A stretch of DNA of 64,000 nucleotides from Methyloligella halotolerans. GTDB lineage: Bacteria; Pseudomonadota; Alphaproteobacteria; Rhizobiales; Methyloligellaceae. How positions within the stretch are numbered: position 1 is the first letter of the stretch; every line of letters starts with the position of its first letter. This document shows positions 8,292 through 18,119 of the stretch, piece by piece. The stretch lies in the NCBI RefSeq assembly GCF_001708935.1, contig NZ_MASI01000009.1, positions 44,017-108,016 of the forward strand. The letters run 5' to 3'. Below the pieces are notes generated by a model, which was given only the letters and a program-made list of their open reading frames with translations, did no database searches and had not been told where the DNA came from. Position numbers and translations under genes: made by a program.

Positions 8292-9578
8292 ATGACCCAA
8301 GAAACCGCCAGAAGCACCGAAGAGCGAGAGGCGTCCAGCCGTGACGGGCGCCGCTTCTCCGCGCCCGTGAATATCGGTGGCGTGATGCTGGGCGGGGATG
8401 CGCCGGTGGTCGTGCAGTCCATGACCAACACGGATACGGCGGATGTCGACGCCACCGTTGAGCAGGTCGCGGCCTTGGCGCGAGCCGGGTCGGAGCTGGT
8501 GCGGATCACGGTGGATCGGGCGGAGTCCGCCGCTGCCGTGCCGAAGATCCGCGAGAAGCTCCTCGCACTCGGCGTGGACGTGCCCCTCGTCGGCGACTTC
8601 CACTACAACGGCCACATCCTTCTGTCCGACTATCCCGATTGCGCGGCGGCGCTTGCCAAGTACCGCATCAATCCGGGCAATGTCGGCTTCAAGGACAAGA
8701 AGGACAAGCATTTCGCCCAGATCATCGAGATCGCGAACACCCACGACAAGCCGGTGCGCATCGGCGTCAACTGGGGCAGCCTCGATCAGGAGCTGCTGAC
8801 CCGGCTGATGGACGACAACGCGCGCTCGGAGACGCCGAAGGATGCGCGGGCGGTGATGCACGAATCCCTGGTGCAGTCGGCGCTCTTGTCCGCGGCGCGG
8901 GCGGAAGAGCTCGGCATGGGGCCGGAGAAGATCGTGCTGTCGGCCAAGGTCAGCGCGGTGCAGGATCTGATCGCGGTCTACCGCATGCTCGGTGCGCGGT
9001 CTCCCTACGCGCTGCATCTCGGGCTGACGGAAGCGGGCATGGGGTCGAAGGGCATCGTCGCGTCGTCGGCTGCGCTCGCCGTGCTGCTGCAGGAAGGGAT
9101 CGGCGACACGATCCGCATCTCCCTGACGCCGGAGCCGGGCGGCGACCGTTCGCTGGAGGTGAAGGTCGCCCAGGAGCTGCTTCAGAGCATGGGGCTGCGC
9201 GCCTTCGTGCCGCTGGTGGCGGCGTGTCCCGGATGCGGGCGGACGACGTCCACGCGGTTCCAGGAGCTTGCCCAGGATATCCAAGGGTTCATCCAGACAT
9301 CGATGCCGGAGTGGCGCACGCGCTATCCGGGCGTGGAGGATCTGAAGGTCGCCGTGATGGGCTGCATCGTGAACGGGCCCGGCGAATCCAAGCATGCCGA
9401 TATCGGCATCTCCCTGCCCGGTACCGGCGAGATGCCGGCGGCGCCCGTGTTCATCGACGGAGCCAAGGCGACGACCTTGCGCGGACCGACCCTGGCGGAA
9501 GACTTCAAAACTCTCGTGCTCGACTATATCGAGCGCCGTTACGGCCAGGGTTCCAAATCCCGTCCAGCGGCGGAATAG
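8292..9578 (+). CDS. ispG: 4-hydroxy-3-methylbut-2-en-1-yl diphosphate synthase
   Basis: 428 residues. IspG reduces MEcPP to HMBPP in the MEP isoprenoid pathway using a [4Fe-4S] cluster. Visible: the N-terminal [31 protein letters not shown], and the cluster region [13 protein letters not shown] with [10 protein letters not shown] supplying the third cysteine. The C-terminal block is intact. The gene stands alone, 116 bp after znuB. It feeds the polyprenyl synthase encoded at 12.8-13.6 kb, though the two are not in one operon. Confidence 0.96.
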   Translation: MTQETARSTEEREASSRDGRRFSAPVNIGGVMLGGDAPVVVQSMTNTDTADVDATVEQVAALARAGSELVRITVDRAESAAAVPKIREKLLALGVDVPLVGDFHYNGHILLSDYPDCAAALAKYRINPGNVGFKDKKDKHFAQIIEIANTHDKPVRIGVNWGSLDQELLTRLMDDNARSETPKDARAVMHESLVQSALLSAARAEELGMGPEKIVLSAKVSAVQDLIAVYRMLGARSPYALHLGLTEAGMGSKGIVASSAALAVLLQEGIGDTIRISLTPEPGGDRSLEVKVAQELLQSMGLRAFVPLVAACPGCGRTTSTRFQELAQDIQGFIQTSMPEWRTRYPGVEDLKVAVMGCIVNGPGESKHADIGISLPGTGEMPAAPVFIDGAKATTLRGPTLAEDFKTLVLDYIERRYGQGSKSRPAAE

Positions 9579-9801
9579 GGTTCACGCTCCGCGGATTGCC
9601 GGGCCGTCTACGCCGACCAGCGCTCATTTCTGCCAAGCCATTGTCGCGCCATCATAAATCTTAGATTGTGGGTATTTTAGCCTGCAACCGTCCTGTATCC
9701 GAATTATCACGAAGCCCCCTTAACCCGGGTTCCGGGTTCGATTTTCAATGGACGGGTCGTCCTTCTGCTTCCTAAACAAGGCGCGGGCAGATGGGGGACA
9801 T

Positions 9802-12729
9802 ATGGGTTGGTGCGTTGATGCATCCGGTCGTGCAGCGGGCAGGCTGAAGCCGCTGGACCGCACGGCGGCAGAGCGGGCGTCTACCGCAAAGACAGCCAGC
9901 AGGGCTCGGCGTGCAAGGTTGATGGGTACCGTTGCGGCCGGCGTTTTGCTGTTCGGGTACGGACGTCCCGCCCAAGCGGCGCCCGATGCCTGCATCACGT
10001 CGGGGTCGGTGACCACCTGCACCGGCAACCAATCCGACGGAATCACCAACGGCCCAGGCGGGGATTTCACAACGCCCCCAACGACTACCCTACGGGTCAA
10101 CCGCCTGACGCAGGACATCGCGCCGGCCTCGGGAACCTCCGGTATCGAATTCGCCGATTTCGCGAGAGACATCGCCATCGTTGCCGATACGACCGATGGG
10201 CCGGGCGGGCCGGTCGCCATCGTCACGCGGGGGGCCAACAGCTTCGGCGTTGCTGCGATTGCTGGTTCACGCAGCGCGAGCATCACCCATACCGGTGACG
10301 TCACCACCTTCGGCACCCGCTCCTTCGGCCTCTATGCCTATACGCTGACGGGGCCTCAGGCTTCGATCACCCATCGGGGGGCGATCACGACGCTGGGCGA
10401 CTCATCGGACGGGATCGTGGCGCTGGGCCCCGACAGCATGGTGTCGATCCGCAGTACGGGCGATATCGCCACGTCGGGCGACGATGCCTACGGCATCACC
10501 GCGATGGGGCACACTGGGGCGAGCGTCGTATCCAACGGCAATATCTCGACCCGGGGTGACACCAGCTACGGTATCTATGCCTATTCATATTTTAGGCCGG
10601 TCTCGGTGCGTCAAACCGGGAACATCTCCACGCGCGGCGAAGAGGCCACGGGCGTCATTGCCAATAGCTATTACGGCTACACGTCGGTGGCGGTCACGGG
10701 GAACATCACCACCAAGGGCGCGTACGCCTACGGCATTGTCGCCGGTGGCTATTACGGCGTTGGCGTCGTGATGAACGGCAATATCTCCACCCGGGGCGAC
10801 GGGGCCTACGGCATCTATGCCTTCGCCAAAGGCGGCCCGATCGCGATTCTGCAGAATGGCGATATCACCACGCGGGGCCAATTCGCCGACGGTATCCATG
10901 CCGACACGGACGGATCCATCGTGATCTTGGTAAATGGCGATGTCACTGTGAGCGGTGCTGGGGCCGACGCGATCGATGTCGGTCACGGCTACGGGGTCGG
11001 TGATAGCCTTGTGATCGTTGGCCCGGGCAGCACGGTCACCGGCGGCGCGGGCTCCGGCGACGGTATTGATTTTGATGGCGGCCGGCTAAACTACGTCGCC
11101 AATTTCGGCACCATCACGACGCTTGGAGAGAACGCCATCGAGGGCGAGGGGACAGGTGCGGAGATCGTCTATAATTTCGGCGTGATCACCGGCAATGTTG
11201 ATCTCGGTCCGGGTGCCAACCGGTTCGAAAACTTTTCCGGCGGTGTTTTCAATTCCGGTGCGAATGTTTTTATCGGCAGCGGAAACTTGCTCCGCAATGC
11301 TGGCACGCTGTCGCCGGGTGGCAGCGGATCGATCCGTACCACGGCACTCACAGGCAACCTGGTGCAGACCGGCAGTGGCGTCCTGGCCACCGACCTCAGT
11401 CTCGGGAATCGAACCACGGATGTGATCAATGTCTCCGGCACGGCGGCGCTGGATGGGACCGTGAAGGTCTCGGTGCAGAACCCTGCGCTGGTGGACCAGA
11501 GGTTCACGATTCTGTCGGCAGACGGGGGAGTGACCGATAACGGGCTAGGGTTGCTTGCGAGCCCGGCTTTGCAAGCGCAGCTGCTGTTTCCCAATCCCAA
11601 CGATGTGGTGCTCGATGTCGACGTGAATTTCGCGCTCGGCGGGATGAACCGCAATCAAACGGCCATTGGCTCCAACCTGAACCAGGTACTGGGTGCGGGG
11701 GGCGGTTCTCTGGATCCGGTCTTCCTCGGCCTGCTGAACGTCTACAGCTTCGAGGCCTATACGGATGCGCTGGACCAGCTCTCTCCGGAGATCTACGCGG
11801 ATATCGAGTTGTTGGCTCTCTACTCGGCGTCCGACTTCTCAGACAATCTCTTGAGCTGCCATGTCAATGGCACCGACACCGCCTCCATCAACCGCGAAGG
11901 CGAGTGCCTTTGGGTCGGCGCGAAGGGGCGCGACTTCCAGGCTCAGAACGACTTCGAGAATATCGGGTTCGACGAGACCGCGGGCCAATTCGCGGCGGGC
12001 GGGCAGGTGGCGCTCAACCCGGTTTGGCGGCTTGGCGGCGGGTTGGGTTTCCAGTCGAGCTCACTGTCGACGAATAGCGGGGCCAGGAGCGACGGCGAGC
12101 AGCTGCAAGGCGGTCTTGCGCTGAAGTATAATCCCGGATCGCTGCTGCTTGCAGGCGCGGTCAGCGGTGCTCACGGCTGGTACGACACGACGCGGAGCAT
12201 GAATTTCGGCGGCTTCTCGGAGATGGCGCAGGCCAGCCACGATCTCGACGTGCTGCAGGGCAGGCTCCACGGGAGCTACGTGCTCGGCAATCCTGGCCTC
12301 TACACGAAGCCGATGATTGACGCGGCCATCACCAATGTCGATCTCGGCAATGTGAACGAGTTTGGCGCCGGCGGTGCCGGCCTGGCCCTGCGGGGCGTGG
12401 ACCATACGGTGTTCAGCATCTCACCGGCGGTGGAGTTCGGCACCGAATGGTGGTGGTCGAACGGAACGCTGGTGCGCCCCTACGTGCGGGCCGGCGTCAC
12501 CTGGTACAGCGAGGACGATGTGACTGTGGCGGCTTCGTTCTCCGGTGCGCCCTCGAGCGTCTCGCCCTTCTCGATCGTCGCCGAATCCGATGACGTGCAG
12601 GCCGACATCGCTGCCGGTGTAGAACTCATCACGGCCGGCAACAGCAGCGTCCGCGTCTTCTATGACGGACAGTTCGGCGAGCGGATCGCGGTCCAGGCTG
12701 CGGGGTTCAAGGCCGGCGTGAAATTCTGA
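9802..12729 (+). CDS. Autotransporter with repetitive passenger
   Basis: 975 residues. A long basic N-terminus leads into a signal core (GTVAAGVLLFGYG, cleavage near AQA). The passenger has about nine repeats of 26-27 residues built on G(N/D)I(S/T)TRGD..YGIYA, then a further beta-helical stretch. The last ~280 residues form an autotransporter beta-barrel domain ending in GVKF with terminal Phe. It should be exposed or released at the cell surface; the ligand is unknown. ATG 9802 follows GGGGGA; an ATG at 9748 would add 18 residues and has no ribosome binding site. Confidence 0.83.
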   Translation: MGWCVDASGRAAGRLKPLDRTAAERASTAKTASRARRARLMGTVAAGVLLFGYGRPAQAAPDACITSGSVTTCTGNQSDGITNGPGGDFTTPPTTTLRVNRLTQDIAPASGTSGIEFADFARDIAIVADTTDGPGGPVAIVTRGANSFGVAAIAGSRSASITHTGDVTTFGTRSFGLYAYTLTGPQASITHRGAITTLGDSSDGIVALGPDSMVSIRSTGDIATSGDDAYGITAMGHTGASVVSNGNISTRGDTSYGIYAYSYFRPVSVRQTGNISTRGEEATGVIANSYYGYTSVAVTGNITTKGAYAYGIVAGGYYGVGVVMNGNISTRGDGAYGIYAFAKGGPIAILQNGDITTRGQFADGIHADTDGSIVILVNGDVTVSGAGADAIDVGHGYGVGDSLVIVGPGSTVTGGAGSGDGIDFDGGRLNYVANFGTITTLGENAIEGEGTGAEIVYNFGVITGNVDLGPGANRFENFSGGVFNSGANVFIGSGNLLRNAGTLSPGGSGSIRTTALTGNLVQTGSGVLATDLSLGNRTTDVINVSGTAALDGTVKVSVQNPALVDQRFTILSADGGVTDNGLGLLASPALQAQLLFPNPNDVVLDVDVNFALGGMNRNQTAIGSNLNQVLGAGGGSLDPVFLGLLNVYSFEAYTDALDQLSPEIYADIELLALYSASDFSDNLLSCHVNGTDTASINREGECLWVGAKGRDFQAQNDFENIGFDETAGQFAAGGQVALNPVWRLGGGLGFQSSSLSTNSGARSDGEQLQGGLALKYNPGSLLLAGAVSGAHGWYDTTRSMNFGGFSEMAQASHDLDVLQGRLHGSYVLGNPGLYTKPMIDAAITNVDLGNVNEFGAGGAGLALRGVDHTVFSISPAVEFGTEWWWSNGTLVRPYVRAGVTWYSEDDVTVAASFSGAPSSVSPFSIVAESDDVQADIAAGVELITAGNSSVRVFYDGQFGERIAVQAAGFKAGVKF
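10279..10983 (+). repeat. Tandem 26-27-residue repeats in autotransporter passenger
   Basis: About nine consecutive units of roughly 80 bp. Each contains a core such as GNISTRGD followed by YGIYA or a variant. Nucleotide identity is moderate, with the codons around the GGCAATATCTC core conserved in some units, so the array is old but recognisable. It is read as beta-helix coils. Confidence 0.75.
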
Positions 12730-12755
12730 TCGTAGGCCGGCCTCAATGTCGCGAG

Positions 12756-13646
12756 CTACGTCTTGCGGCCGGCGACGAAGCGGGCGGCTTCCACCAAATT
12801 CGACGCATCGTCGCCAAAGGGGCTGAGCGCTTCGCCTGCATCGGCCACCAGCGTCTCGAGACGGGCCTTGGCCGCGTCGACGCCCAACAGTGCCACGAGG
12901 GTCGCCTTGCCACGTTCGGCGTCCTTGGCGACCGCCTTGCCGGCCGCTTCGGCATCTCCTTCATGATCGAGCAGATCGTCGGCGAGCTGAAAAGCCTGGC
13001 CCAGATCGGTGCCGTAGCGAATCAAGGCGGCGCGTTGTTCCTCGCCGGCGCCGCCGAGGATCGCGCCGGCTTCGCAGGCGAAGCGGAACAGGGCGCCGGT
13101 CTTCATGGCCTGAAGCTTGAGCACCTCATCGGCCGAAAGTTGCTTGCCTTCCGCGGCGAGGTCGAGGGCCTGGCCGCCGACCATGCCGTTGGTGCCGGCC
13201 GCCTTTGCCAGGGCGAGCACGAGGGAAGCGCGGATCGCCGGATCGGGATGGGTGTTCGGATCGGCGAGGGTCTCGAAGGCCAGGGTGAGCAGGGCGTCGC
13301 CGACGAGGATGGCGGTTGCCTCGTCATAGGCGACGTGGACCGTGGGGCGGCCCCGCCGGAGGTCGTCGTCGTCCATGGCGGGCAGGTCGTCATGGACGAG
13401 AGAGTAGGTGTGCAGACATTCCAGCGCGGCGGCGGCTGGCATGGCATCTTCTTCGGCAACGCCGAACAGCTTCGCCGACGCGATGACCAGGTAGGGGCGG
13501 ACCCGCTTGCCACCGCCAAGAAGCGCGTGGCGCATGGCCTCGCCGACCCGCGCGGGATCTTCGCCTGCGAGATGCCGATCCAGTAGGCCGCCGAGATGGT
13601 GGCCGGTCAGATCGGCGATGCGGTCGAGCTCTTGCTGGAAGGTCAT
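12756..13646 (-). CDS. ispA: Short-chain polyprenyl (farnesyl/geranylgeranyl) diphosphate synthase
   Basis: 296 residues. It condenses IPP with allylic diphosphates to C15/C20 products for quinone, hopanoid or undecaprenyl synthesis. The first aspartate-rich motif is SLVHDDLPAMDDDDLRRG and the second is LADDLLDHEGD; GGGKRVRPYL is the IPP-binding region. Length fits IspA. It is convergent with the autotransporter gene (26 bp gap). Whether the main product is FPP or GGPP cannot be decided here. Confidence 0.92.
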   Translation of the reverse strand: MTFQQELDRIADLTGHHLGGLLDRHLAGEDPARVGEAMRHALLGGGKRVRPYLVIASAKLFGVAEEDAMPAAAALECLHTYSLVHDDLPAMDDDDLRRGRPTVHVAYDEATAILVGDALLTLAFETLADPNTHPDPAIRASLVLALAKAAGTNGMVGGQALDLAAEGKQLSADEVLKLQAMKTGALFRFACEAGAILGGAGEEQRAALIRYGTDLGQAFQLADDLLDHEGDAEAAGKAVAKDAERGKATLVALLGVDAAKARLETLVADAGEALSPFGDDASNLVEAARFVAGRKT

Positions 13647-13764
13647 GGACGTTGCGGAGGTCCCAAAGCCGGGCCAGTCGTTCTCATATCGGAGGCCCCT
13701 AATACCGGGCGGACCCTAATCCTACGTTGCTCGATCCGGCAACCGGACGCTAAAAGCGGAACTT

Positions 13765-14502
13765 ATGACAGTTAAAGGCGGCGAACCGGCCGGCGGGGAA
13801 GACAACGTGGGATCGAAAGCGGGGCTGTGGGCCAAGCGCATTGCGGGGGCGGTGGTGCTGCTTGCGGTCGCCTACGGCTTGGCCGTGCTGTTGGCGATCG
13901 TGGTGTTCCGTTTCGTGGATCCGCCCTTCACGCCGCTGATGGCGGTGGAGAAGCTGAAAGGCGAGACCTTGAAGCGGCACTGGGTGCCGCTGTCGGAAAT
14001 CTCCAAGAACTTGCCGGTCGCGGTGATCGCCGCCGAGGACGGCCAGTTCTGCCGGCATCACGGGGTCGATTGGGGGGCGGTACGGATCGCTCTGAAGGAG
14101 GCGAGCAAGGGCGGAGATCCGCGCGGCGCGAGCACCATCCCCATGCAGACGGTGAAGAACGTGTTCCTGTGGTCGAGCCGGAGCTACTTGCGGAAATTCC
14201 TGGAGGTGCCGCTCGCCTATGTCACCGTGGCGGTCTGGGGCAAACCGCGGGACATGGAGATTTATCTCAATGTGGTGGAGTGGGGGCCCGGCGTGTTCGG
14301 CGCCGAGGCGGCCGCGCGCTACCATTTCGGCAAGAAAGCCTCCCAGCTCACCCAGCGAGAGGCGGCGCTGCTTGCGGCCGCCCTGCCCAATCCCCATGTG
14401 CGGCGGCCCGGCCGCCCGGGGCCGGTCACCCGCGCGGTTGCGGGTGCGATACAGGGCCGAATGCCCTTGATCGCCAAGCGTAGCGATTGCGTATTCGAGT
14501 AA
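13765..14502 (+). CDS. mtgA: Monofunctional biosynthetic peptidoglycan transglycosylase
   Basis: 245 residues. MtgA polymerises lipid II into glycan strands at the periplasmic face of the inner membrane. One N-terminal membrane helix (AVVLLAVAYGLAVLLAIVVF) is followed by a GT51 domain with the catalytic EDGQFCRHHGVDW motif, GASTIPMQTVKN, and EIYLNVVEWG. There is no transpeptidase domain. It faces away from ispA; the 118-bp gap presumably holds both promoters. Confidence 0.94.
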   Translation: MTVKGGEPAGGEDNVGSKAGLWAKRIAGAVVLLAVAYGLAVLLAIVVFRFVDPPFTPLMAVEKLKGETLKRHWVPLSEISKNLPVAVIAAEDGQFCRHHGVDWGAVRIALKEASKGGDPRGASTIPMQTVKNVFLWSSRSYLRKFLEVPLAYVTVAVWGKPRDMEIYLNVVEWGPGVFGAEAAARYHFGKKASQLTQREAALLAAALPNPHVRRPGRPGPVTRAVAGAIQGRMPLIAKRSDCVFE

Positions 14503-14627
14503 GCTGGTCTATTGGGGCGGCCAAAGGGCATTTCACGCCTCTGGCCAGTCCGCGCGATAGCGATTATAAGGGCGGTCGAGAAAGACCCGGGGCGCAACCC
14601 CCGGCAGATGTATTAGGATATTGAACC

Positions 14628-14813
14628 ATGGCTGTTCCGAAAAGAAAGGTCACGCCCATGCGGCGCGGCAATCGCCGCTCCCATGACGCTCTGAAGTCCC
14701 CGACCTATGTCGAGGACAAGGAGAGCGGCGAGCTGCGTCGGCCGCACCACATCGATCTCAAGTCCGGCAAGTATCGCGGACGGCAGATCCTGGCAGAAGC
14801 CGACGAGGGCTAA
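14628..14813 (+). CDS. rpmF: 50S ribosomal protein L32
   Basis: 61 residues. [20 protein letters not shown] is the standard alphaproteobacterial L32 opening. The zinc-binding cysteines found in some L32 proteins are absent, as is usual in this class. GGATATTGAACC precedes the ATG. The leader carries a hairpin with stem CCGGGG/CCCCGG (14587-14604), ending about 24 bp before the start codon, which could affect translation. Confidence 0.97.
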   Translation: MAVPKRKVTPMRRGNRRSHDALKSPTYVEDKESGELRRPHHIDLKSGKYRGRQILAEADEG

Positions 14814-14849
14814 AGGCCGTCCGGCCAATCCCCTAACGAGGTCGAGGCT

Positions 14850-15302
14850 TTGGTGGTCGTAGAACCCCATTCAGGCGGCGGCAGGAGACGAGAGGGTGGC
14901 AGCGGATGGCTGACATTCGTTCCGCTTCTGCTGCTGTCCGTGATCCTGTATGCCGGCCTCGCTCTCGTGGGCGTCGATTTCGGCGCGACCTTGTTTGAGG
15001 TGCCGCTGCCTTCAGGCGGACGCTGGGCGTTCACGGCGACGGACGCCGTGATGGTATTCACGCTGTTCCTGCTGTTTATCGAGATCCTGAAATCGACCAA
15101 GACCGGCGGCAACTCCGTGTTCGATCACGCCATGTCGCTGCTGGTCTTCATCCTCTGCCTGATCCTATTCCTCGTGTGGGATCTGGCCGCCACCTCGCTT
15201 TTCTTCCTGATCACCATGGTGACGCTGATCGACGTGGTGGCCGGCTTCTCGGTGACGATCCGGGCCGCCCGCCGGGACTATGCCTTCGGCGGAGACATGT
15301 AG
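14850..15302 (+). CDS. Conserved membrane protein of unknown function
   Basis: 150 residues with a short basic, Gly-rich N-terminus and about four hydrophobic segments (FVPLLLLSVILYAGLALVG, AVMVFTLFLLFIEIL, LLVFILCLILFLVWDL, LFFLITMVTLIDVVAG). No catalytic motif is seen. It starts 36 bp after rpmF and may be co-transcribed. The start codon is uncertain: TTG 14850 or GTG 14853 both lie behind GAGG. I do not recognise a named family. Confidence 0.65.
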   Translation: MVVVEPHSGGGRRREGGSGWLTFVPLLLLSVILYAGLALVGVDFGATLFEVPLPSGGRWAFTATDAVMVFTLFLLFIEILKSTKTGGNSVFDHAMSLLVFILCLILFLVWDLAATSLFFLITMVTLIDVVAGFSVTIRAARRDYAFGGDM

Positions 15303-15626
15303 GGCGATACAAACCGGCTTTGGCGCGCCTATCGCCTTCCTCCATCCGGCGTCACTTTAACTTCCGATCGTTTCTTCCTATCTGCTGACGGGTTCGGACG
15401 CGCATGGCCGCGATGCGCGCAATTGTTTGCGTTCGGCTAGTGGTTGGTAAACCACGGTAAGACAAAGAGCCCTGGTTACAGGGAAAAATCGTGTGTTCTG
15501 CCGGCTCAAAGCCTGTTGTGTGACGCTCGATTCTGCCGTTGTTAAGGGGGCCGCGCTTATGTTCCCCGGCAATAGAGACCCACGCATGCGATGGGTCCGA
15601 GACGTAGACAGGGGAGTAGGCGGCAA
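15303..15626 (+). other. Intergenic leader upstream of the GGDEF/EAL gene
   Basis: 324 bp without a convincing gene. It contains two small hairpins on the + strand: GTGGTT/AACCAC (15440-15455) and CCCTG/CAGGG (15470-15483), the second followed by five A. No c-di-GMP riboswitch core was recognised. Confidence 0.5.
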
Positions 15627-17453
15627 GTGACGACGTCTTGGAGAGAGCTGACCGCTCAAGGGCGCAGCGATGCGCGATCCGGAGAGGGTGACAGCTTTGA
15701 TACCGGCGCTCCGGAGCCCGAAGCAACTCCGGGTTCCGATGCCGAAGACACCATTGCAATCGAGGATGTGCTGCAGACGATGGGCGAGACGGCCTATCGC
15801 TGGGACGTTGTGCAAGACCGGATTTCCTGGGCCGGGAATGCCGCGGCCGTGCTCGACATACCCGACATCAAGGCGATGAACACCGGCCGCGCCTTCGGCC
15901 TGCACGTGGATGCGGACCACGCCGGCCCGCGTTTCGACGCGCTGAGCGGAGGTTCCAAGCGAGCGCCCCAAAGCGAGGTCCGCTACCGGACCCAGTACCG
16001 TTTCCTTCCCGAAGGTCGCCGCGGCGGCAAAGCCCGCTGGCTCGAAGAGATCGGCCGTTGCCGTCTCGGCGCCGACGGAAAGCCTGCCCTCGTCGAAGGC
16101 ACCATCCGCGTGGTCGACGACTGGAACGAGAAGGAGCAGCGCCTGCAGTTTCTCGGCAGCCACGACGAACTGACGGGGCAGCTCAACCGCACCGGCCTAA
16201 CCGAACGGCTCGCGGAGATGCTGTCGGGCGGCGCCGCGAAACAGCGCGACGGCGCCTTCTTACTGGTGGCCGTCAACGACCTTTCCCTGATCAACGAGAC
16301 CTACGGGTTCGATATCGGCGATCAGATCATCGCCATGGTTGGCCGGAGGCTTGCGCGTGCGCTGCGCGGCAACGACTGCGTGGGGCGCTTCGCCTCCAAC
16401 AAGTTCGGAGTGCTGCTGCACAACTGTCCCGGCGAAGGCGTCTCGGTGATCGCCCGGCGGCTGATGTCGCTGGTGCGGGACCGGCCGTTCGATACGAGCG
16501 GCGGCGCCATCCCGGCGACGGTCTCGGTCGGCGCCGTGAAGCTGCCGGAGCATGCAAGCAACGCTCAACTTGCGACGGGCCGCGCCCTGCAGGCACTGGA
16601 AGGCGCGCGCACCAACCCGGCCGACCGTTTCATGCTGTATCAGCGCTCGGAGCGGCGGGAGTCGGAGCGGCGGCGCGCGGCCAACATGGCCGACGAGATC
16701 GTGCGGGCGTTGAACGACCGCCGCATGGTTCTGGCAATCCAGCCCATCGTGACATCGAAGAGCCGCGAGATCGTCGCCTATGAATGCCTGTTGCGCATGC
16801 AGATGCTGGACGGCTCGATCCAGCCGGCCGGCGAGTTCATGCCGGTGGCCGAGAAGTTCGGGCTTTCGAAGCTCGTCGACGCGCGGGTGCTTGAGCTTGT
16901 CGGCGAATTGCTGAGGTCCAGGCAGGGCGTGAAGTTCTGCGTGAATGTAAGCCCGACGGTCTCGGGCGACCGGGACTGGCTGGCCGGACTTCAGTCCCTG
17001 GCCAATGTCGATCGACGCATGCCGGAACGGCTTATCGTCGAGATCAGCGAAACGGCTGCGATCTCGAAGCTCGAGGAGATGACCGACTTCATCGCCGACG
17101 TGCGGCGTCTCGGGAGTCAGGTCGCCCTGGACGGGTTCGGCACGGGCTACAGCTCGTTCCGCCATCTGCAAAGCCTCGGCGTGGATCTGGTGAAGATCGA
17201 CTCAACCTTCATCGAGAACGTCACGGCGCGCGTGCAGGACGGCTATTTCGTCCGCACGCTCGTCGATCTCGCCGCGAATCTCGGCATCGCGACGGTGGGT
17301 GAAGGTGTCGGCGACGAAGCCACGGCGGAGGCGCTGGAGCGCACCGGTATCGCCTTCATGCAAGGATATTTCTTCGGTGGGCCCGAGATCGTCATGAACT
17401 CGGGCACCGGGGCAGGGCGGATCGATATCGATATCGATATCGATCACGCGTAG
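15627..17453 (+). CDS. Dual GGDEF-EAL protein with degenerate motifs
   Basis: 608 residues from GTG 15627, preceded by AGGCGG. Order: a PAS-like N-terminal segment (about 50-170), a GGDEF-type domain, then an EAL-type domain. The GGDEF signature is replaced by FASNKF, so cyclase activity is unlikely. The EAL motif reads ECLLRM and the metal-binding DDFGTG reads LDGFGTG, losing one metal-binding Asp, while FCVNVSP and EISET are kept. It may act as a c-di-GMP or protein-binding regulator rather than an enzyme; that is inference. The C-terminus is an (Ile-Asp)4 run from an ATCGAT repeat. Confidence 0.82.
   Translation: MTTSWRELTAQGRSDARSGEGDSFDTGAPEPEATPGSDAEDTIAIEDVLQTMGETAYRWDVVQDRISWAGNAAAVLDIPDIKAMNTGRAFGLHVDADHAGPRFDALSGGSKRAPQSEVRYRTQYRFLPEGRRGGKARWLEEIGRCRLGADGKPALVEGTIRVVDDWNEKEQRLQFLGSHDELTGQLNRTGLTERLAEMLSGGAAKQRDGAFLLVAVNDLSLINETYGFDIGDQIIAMVGRRLARALRGNDCVGRFASNKFGVLLHNCPGEGVSVIARRLMSLVRDRPFDTSGGAIPATVSVGAVKLPEHASNAQLATGRALQALEGARTNPADRFMLYQRSERRESERRRAANMADEIVRALNDRRMVLAIQPIVTSKSREIVAYECLLRMQMLDGSIQPAGEFMPVAEKFGLSKLVDARVLELVGELLRSRQGVKFCVNVSPTVSGDRDWLAGLQSLANVDRRMPERLIVEISETAAISKLEEMTDFIADVRRLGSQVALDGFGTGYSSFRHLQSLGVDLVKIDSTFIENVTARVQDGYFVRTLVDLAANLGIATVGEGVGDEATAEALERTGIAFMQGYFFGGPEIVMNSGTGAGRIDIDIDIDHA
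17421..17444 (+). repeat. ATCGAT hexanucleotide repeat, four copies
   Basis: Four perfect tandem ATCGAT units at the 3' end of the GGDEF/EAL gene, encoding alternating Ile and Asp just before the stop. Slippage would change length by two residues without changing frame. Confidence 0.9.
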
Positions 17454-17495
17454 TCCCGTTCAGGCAGCGAGAATGCCGTCTCGCGGACGGTTGCT

Positions 17496-18119
17496 CTAGC
17501 TGGAGCGGCGCGAAAGCTGTTCCAGGCGCTCCTGCATGGCCGAAAGCTCGGCCTTCAGGTTTTCAATCTCGCCGGATTTATCCCGCTCCTTGGTCGCCGT
17601 ATCGCCGGCGGCGCAGGACTGCGACTTCACGCCATTTTCCGGCTTCGACCCCTTTGCGGGAGCATCGCCTGCGCCAAACGGGCTGAAAAGTCCCATGGCA
17701 TGCTCGAAGGTCTCGAAATTTTTCCGGACCTGATCTTGCATCGCATCAAATGCGGCAGTGCCGAAATGACCGCGGTACTGATCCTGCTGCTTGGTGAGGG
17801 TGTTCAGGCTCATTTCCAGGTAGCTCGGAACGACCATCTGAAGGCTGTCGCCGTAGAACCGGATGAGCTGGCGCAGGAAGGGAATCGGCAGGAGGTTTTC
17901 GCCGCGGCTTTCCTGATCGACTATAATCTGGGTCAACACCGAGTGGGTCAGATCCTCGCCGGACTTCGCATCGAAAACCACGAAATCCCTTTCCGACCTG
18001 ACCATTGCGGCAAGATCTTCAAGCGTCACATAGCTACTGGTGTCGGTGTTGTAGAGCCGGCGATTGGCATATTTCTTGATGATGACCGGTTTGGCATCGT
18101 GTTCGCTATCGCGTGCCAC
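17496..18119 (-). CDS. phaR: Polyhydroxyalkanoate synthesis repressor
   Basis: 207 residues. PhaR binds PHA granules and DNA and represses phasin and PHA genes until polymer titrates it. KKYANRRLYNTDTSSYVTLEDLA is the conserved DNA-binding PHB accumulation domain (about 13-75). It is followed by a second PHB_acc block with RQLIRFYGDSLQ and SYLEMSLNTL, then a charged coiled-coil-like tail ending in AELSAMQERLEQL. It is divergent from phaA-phaB with a 303-bp gap where it probably acts. Confidence 0.94.
   Translation of the reverse strand: MARDSEHDAKPVIIKKYANRRLYNTDTSSYVTLEDLAAMVRSERDFVVFDAKSGEDLTHSVLTQIIVDQESRGENLLPIPFLRQLIRFYGDSLQMVVPSYLEMSLNTLTKQQDQYRGHFGTAAFDAMQDQVRKNFETFEHAMGLFSPFGAGDAPAKGSKPENGVKSQSCAAGDTATKERDKSGEIENLKAELSAMQERLEQLSRRSS

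Noticed and set aside
15303..15626. c-di-GMP riboswitch before the GGDEF/EAL gene
   Set aside because: No conserved GEMM core or tetraloop receptor words were seen.
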